Shown here one piece after another: positions 24,177 to 32,724 of a stretch of DNA of 64,000 nt. The stretch is from BJGV01 sp964194745 (GTDB taxonomy: Bacteria > Pseudomonadota > Gammaproteobacteria > Burkholderiales > Nitrosomonadaceae): contig OZ252054.1 in NCBI GenBank assembly GCA_965248035.1, positions 1,488,001 to 1,552,000 on the forward strand, given 5' to 3'. Position 1 is the stretch's first letter; each line of letters begins with the position of its first letter. Both the position numbers and the translations under genes were made by a program. The notes under the pieces were generated by a model. That model was not told where the DNA came from and did not search any database. It was given only the letters and a program-made list of their open reading frames with translations.

Positions 24177-24806
24177 TTAGTTTTTCTCGGCCAGAGCAAT
24201 CTTTTCCTTTAGCATATCGATGAAGACTGGAAAGCCCTTCTGCCTAAGAATGGAACGGTACTCAACACGTTTCAGTGCAAGGTCACTGACACCATCAGCC
24301 AAAATATTGATGATGAGCCAACCCTTTTTTTTCTGATGTAGGATGTAGTCAAAACTTACGGTGTCGCCATTGGCTTGGATCAATTGACTGCGCACCAGTA
24401 TATGATTTCGAGGCATAGTTTTTTGCTCTATAAATTCAAAACGCTCGTTCTCATAGTTTTTAAACCATCCTGCATAGGTGCTAATGCTGAGCTTACGAAA
24501 GTGCTCGATATAGATATGTTGTTGCTCGCGGTTTAGTTTAGTCCAATTCTTTCCTAAAATAATATGTGCAATGAAATTAAGGTCGTAGGAGCGATCAATT
24601 ACGGGAGCTAGTAAGTTAAAGCGACCTTGAAATCCCATCTTGTCTCCCCCTCGCATTCCCTTGAGCAGAGTCTCGTGCAGACTGTTTACAGTCTGCATCG
24701 GACCAGTGGTGTCCGGTTTCTGGGCCCAAGATACGGGCATGTACAACAGCATCGCTGTCATTATTAGAAGATGAAATATTGATTTAATTTCGGGCCAATT
24801 TCTCAT
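24177..24806 (-). CDS. hpnM: MlaC/Ttg2D-family periplasmic lipid-binding protein
   Basis: A 209-aa secreted protein with an N-terminal signal (IFHLLIMTAMLLYMPVSWAQ) and the toluene-tolerance/MlaC fold: YDLNFIAHIILGKNW (about 74-88), FRKLSISTYAGWFKNY, then VSFDYILHQKKKGWLIINI. HpnM is the hopanoid-cluster MlaC homologue, probably a periplasmic carrier partnering HpnN and the MlaA lipoprotein downstream. AAAGGAC precedes the ATG. A TATAAT-like -10 lies about 60 bp upstream. Confidence 0.88.
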   Translation of the reverse strand: MRNWPEIKSIFHLLIMTAMLLYMPVSWAQKPDTTGPMQTVNSLHETLLKGMRGGDKMGFQGRFNLLAPVIDRSYDLNFIAHIILGKNWTKLNREQQHIYIEHFRKLSISTYAGWFKNYENERFEFIEQKTMPRNHILVRSQLIQANGDTVSFDYILHQKKKGWLIINILADGVSDLALKRVEYRSILRQKGFPVFIDMLKEKIALAEKN

Positions 24807-25209
24807 GTCTGCGGTCCTTTCAACAGGTGCACTTCGAATCGATAGCTTAGTGCTAAATTCGTATTATATCTAAGTATAAAGTAAGGACGATAAGCAGTGA
24901 ATGGTAGACGGTGCGTGCTATTCTCTCACACGGATTGACCACAAGATTGAGATAATGAATGTTGCTAGCAAGGACAGAATATACACCTATTGTAGCTGAT
25001 CAATGCGTCGGGCTAGAATTGACTAGGATCGCTTCGTACCTAAGCATCGAGATGGAGTATACACATGTGGGTCTCGCGCGGAAACCTCGATCGTGCTGTG
25101 TAGACGAATGAGGGCTTCGTTTGTTGCAGTAAATATTAATCAGAGTTACAACAATCAAGCAATCGTATACTCACTACTATCATGGTAGGTAAGTACAGGC
25201 TCAGTTAAA
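24807..25209. other. Gene-free stretch between hpnM and hpnH
   Basis: About 400 bp without a supported gene. One minus-strand frame runs open for tens of codons on either side of single stops, so a decayed gene is possible, but I cannot match it to a family. A possible -10 TATAAT for hpnM is near its left end. Confidence 0.4.
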
Positions 25210-25230
25210 TGCTTGTTAGGCAAACAAGCA
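25210..25230 (-). terminator. Hairpin directly after hpnH
   Basis: TGCTTGTT and AACAAGCA form a perfect 8-bp stem with a 5-base loop starting at the base after the hpnH stop, followed on the minus strand by TTTAA. The U-run is short, so termination may be weak. Confidence 0.55.
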
Positions 25231-26340
25231 CTACCGTATAACCGTGATAGGAATCCCAGAAAGTTTATTTTGCTCTTCCAGCTCCTCGGTTATCCATTTA
25301 GGAACAGGATCGGCTACCATTGCTCCCACAGTCTTTGGACCTCGGATAGAGGTAAGTAGCCCTTTCAAAGGATGTCGCAACATATCTTCAACCGCAGTTG
25401 CTTCATAACCACAGTGAGCCATACATTGCACGCATTTGGGATTGTTAGTATTTCCATATTTCTCCCAAGGTGTTCCATCCAGAAGTTCTTGGAAACTTGA
25501 CGCATAGCCCTCGTCTGACAACAAATAACAGGGTTTCTGCCAGCCAAACACGTTACGTGTCGGGTTGCCCCATGGGGTGCAATCATAGCTCTGATTACCT
25601 GCCAGAAAATCAAGATAAAGCGTGGAATGATTTAATTTCCAGTTACGTTTCTTGCCAAGTTTAAAAATAACACGAAACAAATTCTTGGTGTCTTTACCTT
25701 TAATAAAGACATCTTGCTGGGGTGCACGCTCATAGCTAAATCCAGGTGCAATAGTTGCGCCTTCTACGCCTAGCGTCATAGCGTAGTCCAGAAATTCAGC
25801 AACGTCTTCCGGTGTTTCACCTTGAAAGAGAGTGCAGTTCACAGTGACCCTAAAGCCTTTTTTTACTGCTATTTTTATAGCTTCAACTGCTCGATCAAAA
25901 ACGCCGTTCTGACAGACAGAGGTGTCATGTCTTTCTTTCATTCCATCCAGATGGACAGATATGGTCAAATATGGAGATGGTATATAGTTGTCAATTTTCT
26001 TTTTCAACAAAAGCGCATTCGTACACAGATAGACGTATTTTTTACGGGCGACAATACCTTCAACTATTTGTGGCATTTCTTTGTGTATTAGTGGTTCTCC
26101 TCCCGGAATTGATACCATTGGCGCACCACACTCATCGACAGCTTGCATACATTCATCAAATGAAAGACGTTTGTCCAGAATTTCATCAGAATAATCTATT
26201 TTGCCACAGCCCCCACAGGCTAAATTACAACGAAAAAGGGGTTCCAACATTAGAACCAACGGGTATTTCTTAACCCCTTTCAATTTTTGCTTAATTAGGT
26301 AACTACCTACAGCTATTTGTTGACGTAACGGAACTCCCAT
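25231..26340 (-). CDS. hpnH: Adenosylhopane synthase, radical SAM
   Basis: The radical-SAM cluster motif CNLACGGC (C38, C42, C45) follows VLMLEPLFR, and the AdoMet-binding MVSIPGGEPL lies near residue 78. A cysteine-rich C-terminus (NPKCVQCMAHCGYEA, about 305-319) fits the family. HpnH joins the adenosyl radical to hopene, giving the substrate that HpnG later cleaves. Start ATG 26340 (MGVPLRQQ) is chosen by family N-termini. ispH lies 92 bp upstream on the same strand, linking isoprenoid supply to hopanoid modification. Confidence 0.95.
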   Translation of the reverse strand: MGVPLRQQIAVGSYLIKQKLKGVKKYPLVLMLEPLFRCNLACGGCGKIDYSDEILDKRLSFDECMQAVDECGAPMVSIPGGEPLIHKEMPQIVEGIVARKKYVYLCTNALLLKKKIDNYIPSPYLTISVHLDGMKERHDTSVCQNGVFDRAVEAIKIAVKKGFRVTVNCTLFQGETPEDVAEFLDYAMTLGVEGATIAPGFSYERAPQQDVFIKGKDTKNLFRVIFKLGKKRNWKLNHSTLYLDFLAGNQSYDCTPWGNPTRNVFGWQKPCYLLSDEGYASSFQELLDGTPWEKYGNTNNPKCVQCMAHCGYEATAVEDMLRHPLKGLLTSIRGPKTVGAMVADPVPKWITEELEEQNKLSGIPITVIR

Positions 26341-26432
26341 GAACAAGTTTCTCCAAAAATATTTTAATAGGCAGAATGATAGTCATACGTAAGCAAAATA
26401 GCTACCCCTATCTTCTTTTTTGTTACTTACAA

Positions 26433-27371
26433 TCACAACGATTTCTGGTGCCGCAATAGTGCTGTCGGGAGTTTGAACGTGATATCCTCCGACACTCCTT
26501 CCATTTCGTGGATACTGCTTACTCCAAGATTTTGCAAACGATCGAGAACACCTTGCACCAATATCTCAGGAGTAGAAGCACCAGCAGTTACGCCGATTTG
26601 TGAGCTATTAACAAACCAATTCGGTGAAATCTCATCAGCATCCTGAATTAGATAGGCATCCACGCCATTCATTTCGCCTACTTCTTGTAAACGCGAAGAG
26701 TTCGAGCTATTTCGCGCACCCACCACCAGGATTACATCAACCTTTGCGGCCAGGTTTCGCACGGCGTTCTGACGATTTTGTGTCGCATAGCAGATGTCGG
26801 ATAACTCAGGGCCATGTGCGTCCGGAAAGCGATTTTTCAGGGCCTGCACTATGAAGTGTGTATCGTCCAGGCTGAGGGTGGTCTGGGTGACGTAGGCTAC
26901 CCGTTTTGGATCGGAAACCACTAAGGCTTGGACATCTTCTACAGAACCAACCACATGTACCGTTCCACGTACTCGTCCATAGGTGCCCTCCACCTCAACA
27001 TGGCCTCGATGGCCGATGATCACCACCTCGTACCCGTCTTTGCTATAACGTTGAGCTTGTAAATGTACCTTGGTAACTAGCGGGCAAGTTGCATCGATAA
27101 TTTCTAGATTTTGGGTACGAGCAGCTTCCATAACGGCGTCAGAAACACCATGGGCACTGAGCACGATCACCGAGCCAGATGGGATACTCTCCATGTCCTC
27201 GGTAAAAATAACCCCGCGGGCCTCCAAATCGTGAATTACCTGTTGGTTGTGTACGATCTGGTGCAGCACATAGATTGGTGCTCCATAAAGTACCAGTGCT
27301 TGTTCGACGATTTCTACGGCGCGCACCACGCCAGCACAGAACCCTCTCGGGTTAGCAAGTACGGCCTCTAT
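26433..27371 (-). CDS. ispH: HMB-PP reductase with an ATA start codon
   Basis: IspH reduces HMB-PP to IPP and DMAPP, the last MEP-pathway step. The three cluster cysteines are present in the frame from 27371: C12 in NPRGFCAG, C96 in DATCPL and C194 in SDICYATQ. The frame begins ATA GAG GCC GTA CTT, preceded by AAGGAG six bases earlier. There is no ATG, GTG or TTG between the in-frame TAA upstream and C12. The first standard start (GTG 27329) would remove C12 and inactivate the enzyme. Length from the ATA is 312 aa, normal. Either AUA is used, or the base is wrong, or another copy exists. Confidence 0.88.
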   Translation of the reverse strand: MEAVLANPRGFCAGVVRAVEIVEQALVLYGAPIYVLHQIVHNQQVIHDLEARGVIFTEDMESIPSGSVIVLSAHGVSDAVMEAARTQNLEIIDATCPLVTKVHLQAQRYSKDGYEVVIIGHRGHVEVEGTYGRVRGTVHVVGSVEDVQALVVSDPKRVAYVTQTTLSLDDTHFIVQALKNRFPDAHGPELSDICYATQNRQNAVRNLAAKVDVILVVGARNSSNSSRLQEVGEMNGVDAYLIQDADEISPNWFVNSSQIGVTAGASTPEILVQGVLDRLQNLGVSSIHEMEGVSEDITFKLPTALLRHQKSL

Positions 27372-27652
27372 GGCACTCTCCTTATTATTAGCGTTTTGTT
27401 AAGTTTCCACTACGACAATATTTTAACACGTATGTTGCATAAATTCTAAACCGTAGCTTCTACCATGCCACATAGGTCAACAGAGTATTTCTGGATTAAT
27501 CATTATATGGATAATGATCGACATGAACTAGATCCGACTTAATCAGGGAAATTCCAACTTGCTGACTAAATAAATAAAACCCATCAGGGCTCTTGTAGAA
27601 AAGAGAATCAAACCACTGTCACTGTGTATTTGTATGGAGATTTAATTCTAGC

Positions 27653-28951
27653 TCAGCATTCCCTTACATTAAATTGATTAACCGCTATCAAATCATCCCA
27701 GCTAGTTGTATACCTTGGACTTCTATTGCCCTGTTTCATTTTCCACGGCTGTGTGATGCCTTCGGCTGCGATTGCCAGCATTTTCCTTCCCATCAGCGCA
27801 TTGACCTGATCTAGCACTATCATTAGATTGGTTGATTTGCCCTGCACCTTCTTTTTACCAAACAGGCTAGGCTGTCGTTCTTCACTCGACACGAGTTTGG
27901 ATAGCATGACCCCTGCCTTTTGGTACTTATACCCACTATGGTAAATCTTACGTAGTCCACATGATGCGATCCGCATAAGTACTAAGGTATCGTCTGTTTG
28001 TTCCGATAATGGAATGGTCATATTGTTGGCGTAGCAAGATTCTTTCTTGTTGAACGGGCTAGTGCGGATGTAGACATGGATTGACCCTGCATAGGAATTT
28101 TGTTGGCGTAGTTTCTCGGCAGCACGGCTAACATAGAGGGCAACGGATTGCTCTAGACTTTCGAGGCTAGTTATCGGCACACCGAAAGAGCGGGAGCAAA
28201 TTATTTGTTTCTTGGGCGTGGCTATTTCTTCCAGTTCAATACAGATTACATCATTGAGCTCGTGGACGATTTTCTTCAACAATACCGAAAACCGCAAACT
28301 TAGTGTTTCTGGATTAGCATGTTTCAGATCAAGTGCGTTATAAATGCCGATCTGCCGCAACTTTGGTGCAAGCTGCTTACCGACGCCCCATACTTTTTCA
28401 ATTTTAATCTTGTGTAGCCATCTATTTTGCTCTTGTGTTGTCATTGCGTTAAGGTCACATACGCCTTGGAACTGTGAGTTTTTCTTGGCGATATGGTTCG
28501 CGAGTTTCGCTAGTGTCTTAGATGCTCCAATTCCTACGCATACAGGTAATCCCGTTTGTTGTCGAATGCGCTTGCGAATTCTCTGTACATAGTCAGTCAG
28601 GTTGTATCTACAGTACCCTGTGAGATCGAGAAAGCATTCATCAATGGAATACACTTCTTGATTAGGGCTGAACTCGGAGAGAATGTTCATCACTCGATTG
28701 GACATATCGGCATAGAGCGCATAATTGGAAGAGTAGGCGATAATGCCATGTTTTCTTGCTAAGTTTTTGAACTGAAACCAAGGTTGCCCCATTTTCACAC
28801 CGAGTGCCTTCACCTCGTCGCTTCTGGCAACCACACAGCCGTCATTATTGGAAAGTACCACCACTGGTTTACCTTCTAACTTTGGATTAAATACTCGCTC
28901 GCAACTGACGTAAAAGTTGTTGCAGTCAACGAGAGTGATGGAGCGGCTCAT
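27653..28951 (-). CDS. umuC: Y-family DNA polymerase V catalytic subunit
   Basis: This 432-aa translesion polymerase begins ITLVDCNNFYVSCERVFNP with the first catalytic aspartate, has VVLSNNDGCVVARS, and the active-site SIDECFLDLTG (D, E) near residue 103. The C-terminal little-finger and the family-specific KGNRSPRYTTSWDDL tail are complete. It is coupled to umuD by an ATGA overlap. It works with cleaved UmuD as Pol V during DNA damage. Nothing is missing. Confidence 0.95.
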   Translation of the reverse strand: MSRSITLVDCNNFYVSCERVFNPKLEGKPVVVLSNNDGCVVARSDEVKALGVKMGQPWFQFKNLARKHGIIAYSSNYALYADMSNRVMNILSEFSPNQEVYSIDECFLDLTGYCRYNLTDYVQRIRKRIRQQTGLPVCVGIGASKTLAKLANHIAKKNSQFQGVCDLNAMTTQEQNRWLHKIKIEKVWGVGKQLAPKLRQIGIYNALDLKHANPETLSLRFSVLLKKIVHELNDVICIELEEIATPKKQIICSRSFGVPITSLESLEQSVALYVSRAAEKLRQQNSYAGSIHVYIRTSPFNKKESCYANNMTIPLSEQTDDTLVLMRIASCGLRKIYHSGYKYQKAGVMLSKLVSSEERQPSLFGKKKVQGKSTNLMIVLDQVNALMGRKMLAIAAEGITQPWKMKQGNRSPRYTTSWDDLIAVNQFNVREC

Positions 28952-29547
28952 TTGAATTTACGCATGGAGCCAGTGACCACACCCCAGATTTCAAGTGACT
29001 GGCCTTTCTTGATTTCAATGACAGGGTAGTTCCGGTTGGCTGGAATAAGTTTCACGCTTTTTCTAGACCAACCCAGAGTTTTCACGGTGAATTCGCCGTC
29101 TAGTACTGCAAGGACAATGTCACCAATCTGCTGAGTTCTAGAACGATCAATAACCAGTACGTCATTATCGAAGATGCCAGCTTCTATCATTGAGTCACCT
29201 TTGACGCGCACGAAGAAGGTTGCAGTATCGTTTTCCACGAGATAGTCGCTTGGATTGAGTCGCTGTTCGACGTGGTCATCAGCCGGGGAGGGGAAACCGG
29301 CAGACACCTTCGACGTATAGAGTGGAAGAATGACACGCTGCTTAGCTTGTGCGAATTGGATCAGATCAACGATATCGGCCTGTCCCTGTAACGTGTGCTT
29401 TCTTTTTAGGGTAGAAACAAAGTCTTTGATGGCTTCGGCTGTATTTACCGGAACACGTATGACTGTAGTGGGCTGAGCCACGCTATTACCAGGTTTACGC
29501 CCGGCTCCGGGGCGTCTACCACCATGGGTTTTTATAGTGTTGTTCAT
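28948..29547 (-). CDS. umuD: UmuD-type S24 autoprotease
   Basis: The self-cleavage site is A83-G84 in VSAGFPSP, with nucleophile S119 (GDSMIEAG) and lysine K156 (EFTVKTL). At 199 aa it is longer than E. coli UmuD: the N-terminal 70 residues include HGGRRPGAGRKPGN, a basic, glycine-rich arm that may bind nucleic acid. RecA filament-stimulated cleavage would activate Pol V. The palindrome at 29553-29581 lies right before the start. Confidence 0.92.
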   Translation of the reverse strand: MNNTIKTHGGRRPGAGRKPGNSVAQPTTVIRVPVNTAEAIKDFVSTLKRKHTLQGQADIVDLIQFAQAKQRVILPLYTSKVSAGFPSPADDHVEQRLNPSDYLVENDTATFFVRVKGDSMIEAGIFDNDVLVIDRSRTQQIGDIVLAVLDGEFTVKTLGWSRKSVKLIPANRNYPVIEIKKGQSLEIWGVVTGSMRKFK

Positions 29548-29552
29548 CGTGC

Positions 29553-29581
29553 AACTTGATTATGTAACAAGTAATCAAGTT
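29553..29581. promoter_or_regulatory. Long palindrome before umuD
   Basis: AACTTGATTA and TAATCAAGTT form perfect 10-bp arms around 9 bp, starting 6 bp from the umuD start. It does not match the standard CTGT-n8-ACAG LexA box. It is likely an operator for a different SOS-type repressor or for the umuD arm itself. Confidence 0.55.
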
Positions 29582-29842
29582 TACGCTTGAGTCTCTTAAA
29601 TGGCAAGAATTAACGGCCCAGAATTTATATTTTCTCGCACAGTTGTTTGTTTGCTGTGCTTATTTGGGTCGTTCATTAGGCTAAGTTGGTGAAAACGAGA
29701 TTTCTCTTTCCTCCTCTTACTATTGTCTGTTCCTTAGGTCTGTCCCTTAGCTTGCTTGAATGATCATTTTTGCCCATAATCTTTAACACAAATATAACAA
29801 TCAAGAATTTTCTTATACTACACAGTGAACAGGGGAACAGTA

Positions 29843-30790
29843 ATGGAACAAATTTTACTAAATGACCTAGTTTTATTCGGTTACCAACTTTCGCCAGCAA
29901 TGGTGTCGGGTCTGCGCATTATCTTCATTGCTACGCTAGGGTGGGTTGCCTTAACTTTCTCCCATAAGCTGATTCGCACCTTCCGTCTCCGCCTCACGCA
30001 AGATTCTAAGGATACTGAGAAGACGAAGCGCGTCGCTACCCTAGGCCGGGTGTTCCGCTACATTGCCTCTGTCCTCATTTCTCTAATTACCGGTATCGTG
30101 ATACTGGGCGAACTAGGTATTTCCATCGCACCCATACTCGGCGCCGCCGGCGTGATGGGCCTAGCTATTGGCTTCGGTGCCCAGAGCCTCGTCAAGGATT
30201 ATTTCACCGGTTTCTTCCTGTTGCTGGAGAACCAGCTTCGCGAGGGCGACGTAGTCGCGGTCGGCGGCCATTCCGGCATAGTAGAGGAGGTCACTTTGCG
30301 CTACGTACAGATGCGCGACTACGATGGCCACGTCCACTTCGTGCCCAATGGTTGCATTACTACAGTCTCTAACATGACCCGCGGCCACGCTCACGCGGTG
30401 GTGGATGTGGGCGTGGCTTATCGTGAGGATGTTGATCAGGCACTCAGGGTAATGGGCGAGGTGGGTGCCGAGTTGCGCGCCGATCCAGTTTTTGCCCCCA
30501 AGATCTTGGAGGAGATGGAACTCGTCGGTGTAAATGAATGGGCCGATTCGGCGATAATTCTGCGCTGCCGCTTCAAGGTGGCGCCCATTCAGCAGTGGGG
30601 AGTACGCCGCGAATATTATCGTCGTCTCAAGTATGCCTTCGACGCTGCTGGTATTGAGATTCCCTTTCCCCATCTTACGGTCTACGCCGGCCAATCCAAG
30701 GATGGCTCAAGCCCACCCTTTAACCTATCTCAGGAAGCAGGTGCGCAGCCGTCTCGGGATGATGGTGCGCAGCCGGGAGGTGCGCGATAA
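29843..30790 (+). CDS. mscS: Small-conductance mechanosensitive channel
   Basis: This 315-aa MscS-family protein has two N-terminal helices, then the pore helix region LGAAGVMGLAIGFGAQSLVK (about 94-113) and DYFTGFFLLLENQLREGD, followed by the beta domain (GHSGIVEEVTLRYVQMRDYD). It opens on hypo-osmotic shock. ATG 29843 follows GGGGAA; an upstream GTG (29825) is less likely. It ends at TAA 30788-30790, overlapping the proposed glgB start. Opening a trehalose and glucan operon with an osmotic valve suggests joint osmotic control. Confidence 0.92.
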   Translation: MEQILLNDLVLFGYQLSPAMVSGLRIIFIATLGWVALTFSHKLIRTFRLRLTQDSKDTEKTKRVATLGRVFRYIASVLISLITGIVILGELGISIAPILGAAGVMGLAIGFGAQSLVKDYFTGFFLLLENQLREGDVVAVGGHSGIVEEVTLRYVQMRDYDGHVHFVPNGCITTVSNMTRGHAHAVVDVGVAYREDVDQALRVMGEVGAELRADPVFAPKILEEMELVGVNEWADSAIILRCRFKVAPIQQWGVRREYYRRLKYAFDAAGIEIPFPHLTVYAGQSKDGSSPPFNLSQEAGAQPSRDDGAQPGGAR

Positions 30791-32724
30791 ATCTTACGAC
30801 TGTTGTACTTTCGCATACTCTCTTTAGCAAGCACGACATCTACCTCTTCCGCGAGGGTACCCATGGCCACCTCTACGAGCATTTTGGTGCCCATACGGCA
30901 GAAAAGGCTGGCCAATCCGGTTTCCAGTTTTGCGTCTGGGCACCCAATGCCGAGCGTGTGTCGGTAATCGGTGACTTCAATGGCTGGCAGGTAGAGCACC
31001 ATGTCCTGTATCGCCGAGACGACGACTCAGGTCTTTGGGAAGGATTCATATCGGGGTCGGCTATAGGCGATTGTTACAAGTTTCATATCACAATCTCCGG
31101 TGGTGGGGTAGCCGTGAAGGCCGACCCTTTCGCCCACTATGCTGAGGAGCCGCCGTGCAGTGCTTCGCGCCTCTGGAAGTTAGACTACGCTTGGAGCGAC
31201 GGTGAGTGGATGGCTGGACGCCGCACTGCTAATGCTCTTGACGCCCCCATGTCCACCTATGAGGTGCATCTGGGCTCCTGGCGGCGTGCTCCTGAGGATG
31301 GTAATCGCTTCCTCAGCTACCGGGAGGTGGCGCCCCGACTCGCGTCCTATGTGAAGGAGATGGGCTTTACCCACGTGGAACTGCTTCCGTTGACGGAGCA
31401 CCCCTTCTACGGATCCTGGGGCTACCAGACCACGGGTTACTTTGCCCCGACGGCACGCTATGGCACTCCCCAGGATTTCATGTTCCTGATCGACACCCTG
31501 CACCAGGCTGGCATCGGCGTCATCTTAGACTGGGTACCTGCGCATTTTCCTGCTGACGGACATGGCTTAGCTTGCTTCGACGGCACCTGCCTCTACGAGC
31601 ACGCTGATCCGCGCCAAGGCTTTCACCCGGACTGGAAAAGTTCCATATTCAATTTCGGGCGCAATGAAGTACGTGCTTTCCTCATCTCCAGCGCCCTTTT
31701 CTGGCTCGACAAGTATCATGTGGACGGCTTACGCGTCGATGCCGTCGCCTCCATGCTCTACCTCGACTATGGGCGCAAGGAGGACGAGTGGATACCTAAC
31801 GTCCACGGCGGGCGCGAGAACCTTGAGGCCATAAGTTTCCTGCGCAGCCTCAACGAAGCCGTATATCGCGATTATCCAGACGTCCAGACTATTGCCGAGG
31901 AATCCACCGCTTGGCCCATGGTGTCTCGTTCCACCTACATGGGTGGCCTGGGTTTTGGCATGAAGTGGAACATGGGCTGGATGCACGATACGCTGAAGTA
32001 CTTCCAACAGGATCCGCTGTTCCGAGAGCACCACCACGACCAACTTACTTTCGGACTTTGTTACGCCTTTACCGAGAACTTTATCCTGCCCTTATCCCAC
32101 GACGAGGTGGTGCACGGTAAGGGCACCCTCCTTGGCAAGATGCCGGGCGACGAGTGGCAGCAGTTCGCTAACCTGCGCCTGCTCTATGGCCTGATGTGGA
32201 CTCACCCCGGCAAGAAGCTGCTGTTCATGGGTGGAGAATTCGGGCAGAAGTGCGAGTGGCAGCATGAGGAAAGCTTGGAATGGAATGTGCTCCAGTATCC
32301 GCTGCACGAAGGGGTTCAGCGCTGGGTGGCCGATCTCAACCGCGTCTATCGCGAGCAAGCCGCGCTTCATGATAGGGACTTTACTTCAGACGGTTTTGCC
32401 TGGGTGAGTTTCCACGCCAGGAAGGAAAGCGTCATAGGATTTTTGCGCTACGGCAGTCACCTGGACGATGTCGTCCTAATAGTGTGCAACTTCACCCCGG
32501 TGCCGCGTCACAACTACATCGTCGGAATACCGCGTGGCGGTCAGTGGGAAGAAATCCTCAATAGCGATGCAAATTATTACGGTGGTAGTGGTATGGGCAA
32601 CTTTGGCCGACTCGAGGCAACATCTCTTGCCGCCCAGGGCTATTCCTGCTCCCTGGCGCTGACCTTGCCGCCGTTGGCGGCACTGGTCCTAAAGCCCGCG
32701 ACCAGAAGTGGAGGAACATTATGA
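30787..32724 (+). CDS. glgB: 1,4-alpha-glucan branching enzyme with an ATA start codon
   Basis: From ATA 30787 the frame reads FSKHDIYLFREGTHGHLYEH and FQFCVWAPNAERVSVIGDFN, the complete CBM48 entry of GlgB, then the GH13 core with DGLRVDAVASMLY (nucleophile Asp, about 314), the acid in AEESTA (about 371) and LSHDEVVHGKG. 645 aa is normal. Upstream in frame there is a TGA and no ATG, GTG or TTG; the first standard start is GTG 30958, which would cut CBM48 in half. GGGAGG lies six bases before ATA, and ATAA overlaps the mscS stop. A G at 30789 would give the usual ATGA junction. Confidence 0.9.
   Translation: MNLTTVVLSHTLFSKHDIYLFREGTHGHLYEHFGAHTAEKAGQSGFQFCVWAPNAERVSVIGDFNGWQVEHHVLYRRDDDSGLWEGFISGSAIGDCYKFHITISGGGVAVKADPFAHYAEEPPCSASRLWKLDYAWSDGEWMAGRRTANALDAPMSTYEVHLGSWRRAPEDGNRFLSYREVAPRLASYVKEMGFTHVELLPLTEHPFYGSWGYQTTGYFAPTARYGTPQDFMFLIDTLHQAGIGVILDWVPAHFPADGHGLACFDGTCLYEHADPRQGFHPDWKSSIFNFGRNEVRAFLISSALFWLDKYHVDGLRVDAVASMLYLDYGRKEDEWIPNVHGGRENLEAISFLRSLNEAVYRDYPDVQTIAEESTAWPMVSRSTYMGGLGFGMKWNMGWMHDTLKYFQQDPLFREHHHDQLTFGLCYAFTENFILPLSHDEVVHGKGTLLGKMPGDEWQQFANLRLLYGLMWTHPGKKLLFMGGEFGQKCEWQHEESLEWNVLQYPLHEGVQRWVADLNRVYREQAALHDRDFTSDGFAWVSFHARKESVIGFLRYGSHLDDVVLIVCNFTPVPRHNYIVGIPRGGQWEEILNSDANYYGGSGMGNFGRLEATSLAAQGYSCSLALTLPPLAALVLKPATRSGGTL

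Noticed and set aside
25081..25140. tRNA-like sequence between hpnM and hpnH
   Set aside because: No cloverleaf could be drawn with matching acceptor and T arms.
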